NCBI RefSeq assembly: GCF_001552135.1
Contig: NZ_BCQP01000065.1
Location: 1-64,000 of the forward strand
Origin: Actinomadura chibensis NBRC 106107
Lineage (GTDB): Bacteria > Actinomycetota > Actinomycetes > Streptosporangiales > Streptosporangiaceae
Length of the DNA stretch: 64,000 nucleotides
Direction: 5' to 3'
Of this stretch, positions 60,999-64,000 are shown one piece after another. The position numbers and the translations under genes were made by a program. The number at the start of each line of letters is the position of its first letter. The first letter of the stretch is position 1. Under the pieces are notes generated by a model. That model did no database searches. It worked only from the letters and a program-made list of their open reading frames with translations, and was not told where the DNA came from.

Positions 60999-62807
60999 GT
61001 GAGATCCACACCCCGAGGACGTGCCCACAGGCGCGTCGCCACCGGCACCGCGCTGGTCACCGTCGCCGCCATGGCGGCGATCGGCCTCCAGACGGGACCG
61101 GCGTCCGCCGCCCCGGCGAAGCCCTCCCAGGGCGACCCCGGACAGCTCCCCGCCAAGGTCAGCGCCCAGGAGTACAAGGCTCTCGTCGGCAAGGCCAAGG
61201 CCCAGGAGGACACGACCGCGTCCGAGCTGAAGTTCAGCGACAAGGTCGAGCTCCAGGCCAAGAGCGTCATCAAGAACCAGGACGGCACCACCCACACCCG
61301 CTACCAGCGCACCTACGAGGGTCTGCCCGTCATCGGCGGCGACCTCATCGTGCACCGGGCGCCGTCCGGCAAGATCGAGGGCGTCACCCAGGGGCTGACC
61401 GCCGAGCTGAAGGTGGACACGGCGCCGCGGACCCTCGCGTCCACCAAGCCCGCCACGCCCAAGGCCAAGGGCAGCGTCGCCCCGCGCAAGGTCGTCTGGA
61501 TGCAGGGCTCCAAGCCCGTCCTGGCCTGGGAGACCGTCGTCGGCGGGACGCAGAAGGACGGCACCCCGAACCGCCTGCACGTCATCACCGACGCCGCCAC
61601 CGGCAAGACGATCACGCAGTGGCAGGGCGTCCAGACCGGGACCGGCAACAGCCAGTACTCCGGCACCGTCCAGCTCGGCACCAGCCAGTCCGGCGGGCAG
61701 TACGTGCTGCGCGACACCGGCCGCGGCAACCACGACACGACGAACCTGAACCGGGCCACGTCGGGTCGCGGCACCCTGTTCTCCAACTCCACCGACACGT
61801 GGGGCAACGGCTCGCCGAGCAACAGCCAGACCGCCGCCGTGGACGCGGCGTACGGCGCGGGCGAGACGTGGGACTTCTACAAGACCGTCTTCGGCCGGGC
61901 CGGGATCCGCGGCGACGGCGTCGGCGCTTACTCCCGCGTCCACTACAGCAGCAACTACGTCAACGCCTTCTGGGACGACAGCTGCTTCTGCATGACGTAC
62001 GGCGACGGCTCCGGCAACAACGCGCCGCTGACCGAACTGGACGTCGCGGGCCACGAGATGAGCCACGGCGTCACGTCCAACACCGCGGGCCTCATCTACC
62101 AGGGCGAGTCCGGCGGTCTGAACGAGGCGACGTCCGACATCATGGCGACCGCCATGGAGTTCTGGGCGAACAACTCCAGCGACGTCGGCGACTACCTCAT
62201 CGGCGAGAAGCTGAACATCTTCGGCAACGGCCAGCCGCTCCGGTACATGGACAAGCCGAGCAAGGACGGCAACTCGCTCGACAACTGGTCGACGAACGCC
62301 GGGAACGTGGACGTGCACTACTCGTCCGGCATCGCGAACCACTTCTTCTACCTGCTGTCCGAGGGCAGCGGCGCGAAGACCATCAACGGCGTGTCGTACA
62401 ACTCGCCGACGGCCGACGGCAAGCCGGTCACCGGCATCGGGCGGGAGAAGGCCGCCGCGATCTGGTTCAAGGCGCTGACCGAGCAGATGCGCTCGAACAC
62501 CGACTACGCCGACGCCCGCCGCGCGACGCTCGCCGCCGCGTCCGCCCTGTACGGGGCGACCAGCCCGGAGTACACGGCGACCGCGAACGCCTGGGCGGGC
62601 GTGAAGGTCGGCAGCCGGGCCAGCGACCCGGGTGACCCCGGAGACCCGGGCGACCCGGGCGGCTCCACCACCTGGGCCGCGGACGCCTCCTACAAGGTCG
62701 GTGACGTCGTCACCTACGACGGCGTGCAGTACCGCTGCCTCCAGGCGCACACCGCCGCGCCCGGCTGGACGCCGCCGAACGTCCCGGCCCTCTGGGAGAA
62801 GATCTAA
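60999..62807 (+). CDS. Secreted M4 (thermolysin-family) metallopeptidase with chitin-binding-type tail
   Basis: The protein has 602 residues. The signal peptide ends near residue 38 (GTALVTVAAMAAIGLQTGPASAA). The propeptide region (residues 45-215, FTP/PepSY type) includes RYQRTYEGLPVIGGDLIV. The catalytic domain has HEMSH (352-356) and the third ligand Glu376 in GGLNEATSD, with a later HYSSGIANHFFYLL. A GDP-rich linker (PGDPGDPGDPGG) leads to a C-terminal domain (YKVGDVVTYDGVQYRCLQAH) of the carbohydrate-binding 5/12 type. It is a secreted zinc protease. AAGGAG precedes GTG 60999. Confidence 0.9.
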   Translation: MRSTPRGRAHRRVATGTALVTVAAMAAIGLQTGPASAAPAKPSQGDPGQLPAKVSAQEYKALVGKAKAQEDTTASELKFSDKVELQAKSVIKNQDGTTHTRYQRTYEGLPVIGGDLIVHRAPSGKIEGVTQGLTAELKVDTAPRTLASTKPATPKAKGSVAPRKVVWMQGSKPVLAWETVVGGTQKDGTPNRLHVITDAATGKTITQWQGVQTGTGNSQYSGTVQLGTSQSGGQYVLRDTGRGNHDTTNLNRATSGRGTLFSNSTDTWGNGSPSNSQTAAVDAAYGAGETWDFYKTVFGRAGIRGDGVGAYSRVHYSSNYVNAFWDDSCFCMTYGDGSGNNAPLTELDVAGHEMSHGVTSNTAGLIYQGESGGLNEATSDIMATAMEFWANNSSDVGDYLIGEKLNIFGNGQPLRYMDKPSKDGNSLDNWSTNAGNVDVHYSSGIANHFFYLLSEGSGAKTINGVSYNSPTADGKPVTGIGREKAAAIWFKALTEQMRSNTDYADARRATLAAASALYGATSPEYTATANAWAGVKVGSRASDPGDPGDPGDPGGSTTWAADASYKVGDVVTYDGVQYRCLQAHTAAPGWTPPNVPALWEKI

Positions 62808-62837
62808 CTCCCGTCCGCTCCCCTTCGGTATTCCGCG

Positions 62838-62876
62838 CGCCGCGGTGCTCAACGGGCTTCCCCGAGCACCGCGGCG
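62838..62876. terminator. Stem-loop terminator after the M4 peptidase gene
   Basis: A perfect 13-base inverted repeat (62838-62850 with 62864-62876; CGCCGCGGTGCTC arm) around a 13-base loop lies 31 bases after the stop codon. Confidence 0.7.
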
Positions 62877-62974
62877 CACGGCCCTGGGCGGCCGGGCTTG
62901 GGGGCGGCCGCTGTCGGCCATTTACCAACGGCGAAACATGATCTTCCATTCGTTGTCAGGGCTAGGCTGATTCC

Positions 62975-63790
62975 ATGGTCGGCGAGGACGGGACCGCACC
63001 GGCGGGCATCGACATCACCACCCCGCACATCGCCCGGATTTACGACTACTGGTTAGGCGGCAAGGACAATTACGAGTCCGATCGGATCGCCGCCGAGCAG
63101 GTCATGGCGGCCACCCCGACCATCAAGCCCGGAGTCACCGCGAACCGGGCGTTCCTGAGCCGCGCCGTTCGCTTCATGGCCGGACGGGGAATCACCCAGT
63201 TCCTCGACATCGGCACCGGCATTCCGACCGCCGACAACACGCATCTCGTCGCGCAGGCCGTCAATCCCGACTGCCGGGTCGTCTACGTCGACAACGACCC
63301 GATCGTGCTCGTTCACGCGCGGGCGCTGCTGTCCGGCGTCAGCGCGCCGACCGCGTTCATCGACGCCGATCTGCGGGACACCGGCCTGATCCTGAAAGGC
63401 GCGTCCGGGCTGCTCGACCTCGACCGCCCGGTGGGACTGCTGCTGATCGCGATACTGCACTGCGTCCCGGACGAGGACGAGCCCGGCGAAATCGTCCGCA
63501 CCCTCATGGACGCGTTTCCGCCGGGCAGTTTCCTCGCCATCACGCATCCGGGTATCGACCAATTGCCGGAGCAGATGGGCGCCGCCGAAAAGGCCCTCAC
63601 CAAGGCGATGGGATTCCGCGTCACCTTCCGCACGCACGCGGGCGTCAGCCGCTTCTTCGACGGCCTCGACCTGCTCGAACCCGGTGTCGTCCCGGTGCAG
63701 GACTGGCGTCCCGATCCCGGCGCGCCCCCGTCCCTCACGACCGGCATGTGGGGCGGCGTCGGCCGCAAACCCTCACTTCGGCTGGGGTAG
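62975..63790 (+). CDS. SAM-dependent methyltransferase, DUF574 family
   Basis: The protein has 271 residues. The family start is clear (TPHIARIYDYWLGGKDNYES, DRIAAEQVMAATPTIKPGV). The SAM site is FLDIGTGIPTADNTHLVAQA and VYVDNDPIVLVHARALL follows. The family is abundant in actinomycetes and of unknown substrate, often with one copy near regulatory genes. ATG 62975 is used. The 3' end overlaps the opposite-strand gene by 18 bases. It was assigned by family pattern, so the reaction is not stated. Confidence 0.85.
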   Translation: MVGEDGTAPAGIDITTPHIARIYDYWLGGKDNYESDRIAAEQVMAATPTIKPGVTANRAFLSRAVRFMAGRGITQFLDIGTGIPTADNTHLVAQAVNPDCRVVYVDNDPIVLVHARALLSGVSAPTAFIDADLRDTGLILKGASGLLDLDRPVGLLLIAILHCVPDEDEPGEIVRTLMDAFPPGSFLAITHPGIDQLPEQMGAAEKALTKAMGFRVTFRTHAGVSRFFDGLDLLEPGVVPVQDWRPDPGAPPSLTTGMWGGVGRKPSLRLG

Positions 63791-64000
63791 CAGATCGGCG
63801 TGCTCGACCCGGTAACCGCCCTTGGTGACCGGCGCGAAAGCCGCGGGGCCCATGCACGTCCCGACCTTTCCCTCCTCCCATTCGCCCTTGTCGTTCTGGA
63901 CGCCGTTGACCACCGCCCAGGAGAATCCCATCCGGTCCGGCTCACCGCCGCGGCCGTCGTGGACGCTGAAACCGAGGCGCTTGCCGATCCAGTCTTTGAT
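63773..64000 (-). CDS. Unknown protein (C-terminal part, runs off the window)
   Basis: The last 75 residues read in the minus strand are KDWIGKRLGFSVHDGRGGE, PDRMGFSWAVVNGVQNDKGE, WEEGKVGTCMGPAAFAPV, and a tail ending HADLLPQPK before the TGA at 63773-63775. The frame is open to the window edge with good codon bias. No family was recognised. Convergent overlap with the DUF574 gene is 18 bases. The start and any signal peptide lie outside the window. Confidence 0.6.
   Translation of the reverse strand: MKDWIGKRLGFSVHDGRGGEPDRMGFSWAVVNGVQNDKGEWEEGKVGTCMGPAAFAPVTKGGYRVEHADLLPQPK

Overview
The window is high-GC actinobacterial DNA. Supporting signs are GTG starts, 4-base start/stop overlaps, LMW-phosphatase-type arsenate reductases, repeated XRE/DUF5753 and HATPase regulators, DUF574 methyltransferases and an FxLD lanthipeptide locus. 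A Streptosporangiales-type (Actinomadura-like) host is my inference from gene content; no rRNA gene is present to confirm it.

Accessory region, about 1 to 47,300. It opens with the 5' part of a sigma factor gene (minus strand) and an arsenic operon (ArsR, Acr3, ArsC; 660-2754). Next come an APH-like kinase with an XRE/TPR regulator, a regulatory block (HATPase, two unknowns, DUF6879, XRE-DUF5753), and a compact class I lanthipeptide locus (8636-16468). That locus has a 53-residue FxLD precursor, a full-length LanB, a LanC, a fusion of a second LanB-elimination-like domain to a protein-isoaspartate-type methyltransferase, and a helical protein of unknown role. From 17,863 the DNA becomes a conjugative module: a winged-helix protein, a winged-helix/MoxR AAA+ ATPase, a VWA protein carrying HEAAH, small unknowns, and, on the minus strand, a tightly coupled type IV secretion cluster. 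That cluster runs VirB2-like pilin, VirB6-like, PrgI/VirB3-like, VirB4-like, VirD4-like, replication-relaxation protein, lytic transglycosylase-NlpC/P60, and a broken DUF2637 gene. A second arsenic cassette (ArsR-ArsC fusion plus ArsC), a tandem pair of methyltransferase-like genes, an excisionase and a tyrosine integrase (40020-41579) follow. Beyond the integrase lie an I36-like secreted protein, a secreted NucA/NucB-type nuclease, a ComJ/Nin-like putative inhibitor, and a STAND (NB-ARC) ATPase with a membrane partner.

Chromosomal-looking region, about 47,319 to 64,000. A tRNA-Lys(UUU) gene on the minus strand has its 3' end facing the accessory DNA, the usual geometry of a tRNA integration site; the second attachment site was not found. 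Beyond it are a cytochrome P450, a hotdog thioesterase, a dienelactone hydrolase, two large AAA/LuxR regulators (one interrupted by about 190 residues of Pro/Gly/Thr/Ser/Glu repeat), an Old Yellow Enzyme, a secreted NlpC/P60 hydrolase with a probable c-di-AMP (ydaO-type) leader and an apparent CTG start, an SDR plus enoyl-CoA hydratase pair behind a CRP-like site, a secreted M4 metallopeptidase, a DUF574 methyltransferase and the 3' end of an unknown gene.

The most notable items are the FxLD lanthipeptide locus with its fused tailoring protein, the winged-helix/AAA+/VWA-HExxH trio with a domain shared between neighbours, the nuclease/inhibitor pair behind the integrase, and the degenerate-plus-intact methyltransferase pair. 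All functional calls are made by eye from motifs and gene order; no database search was run.
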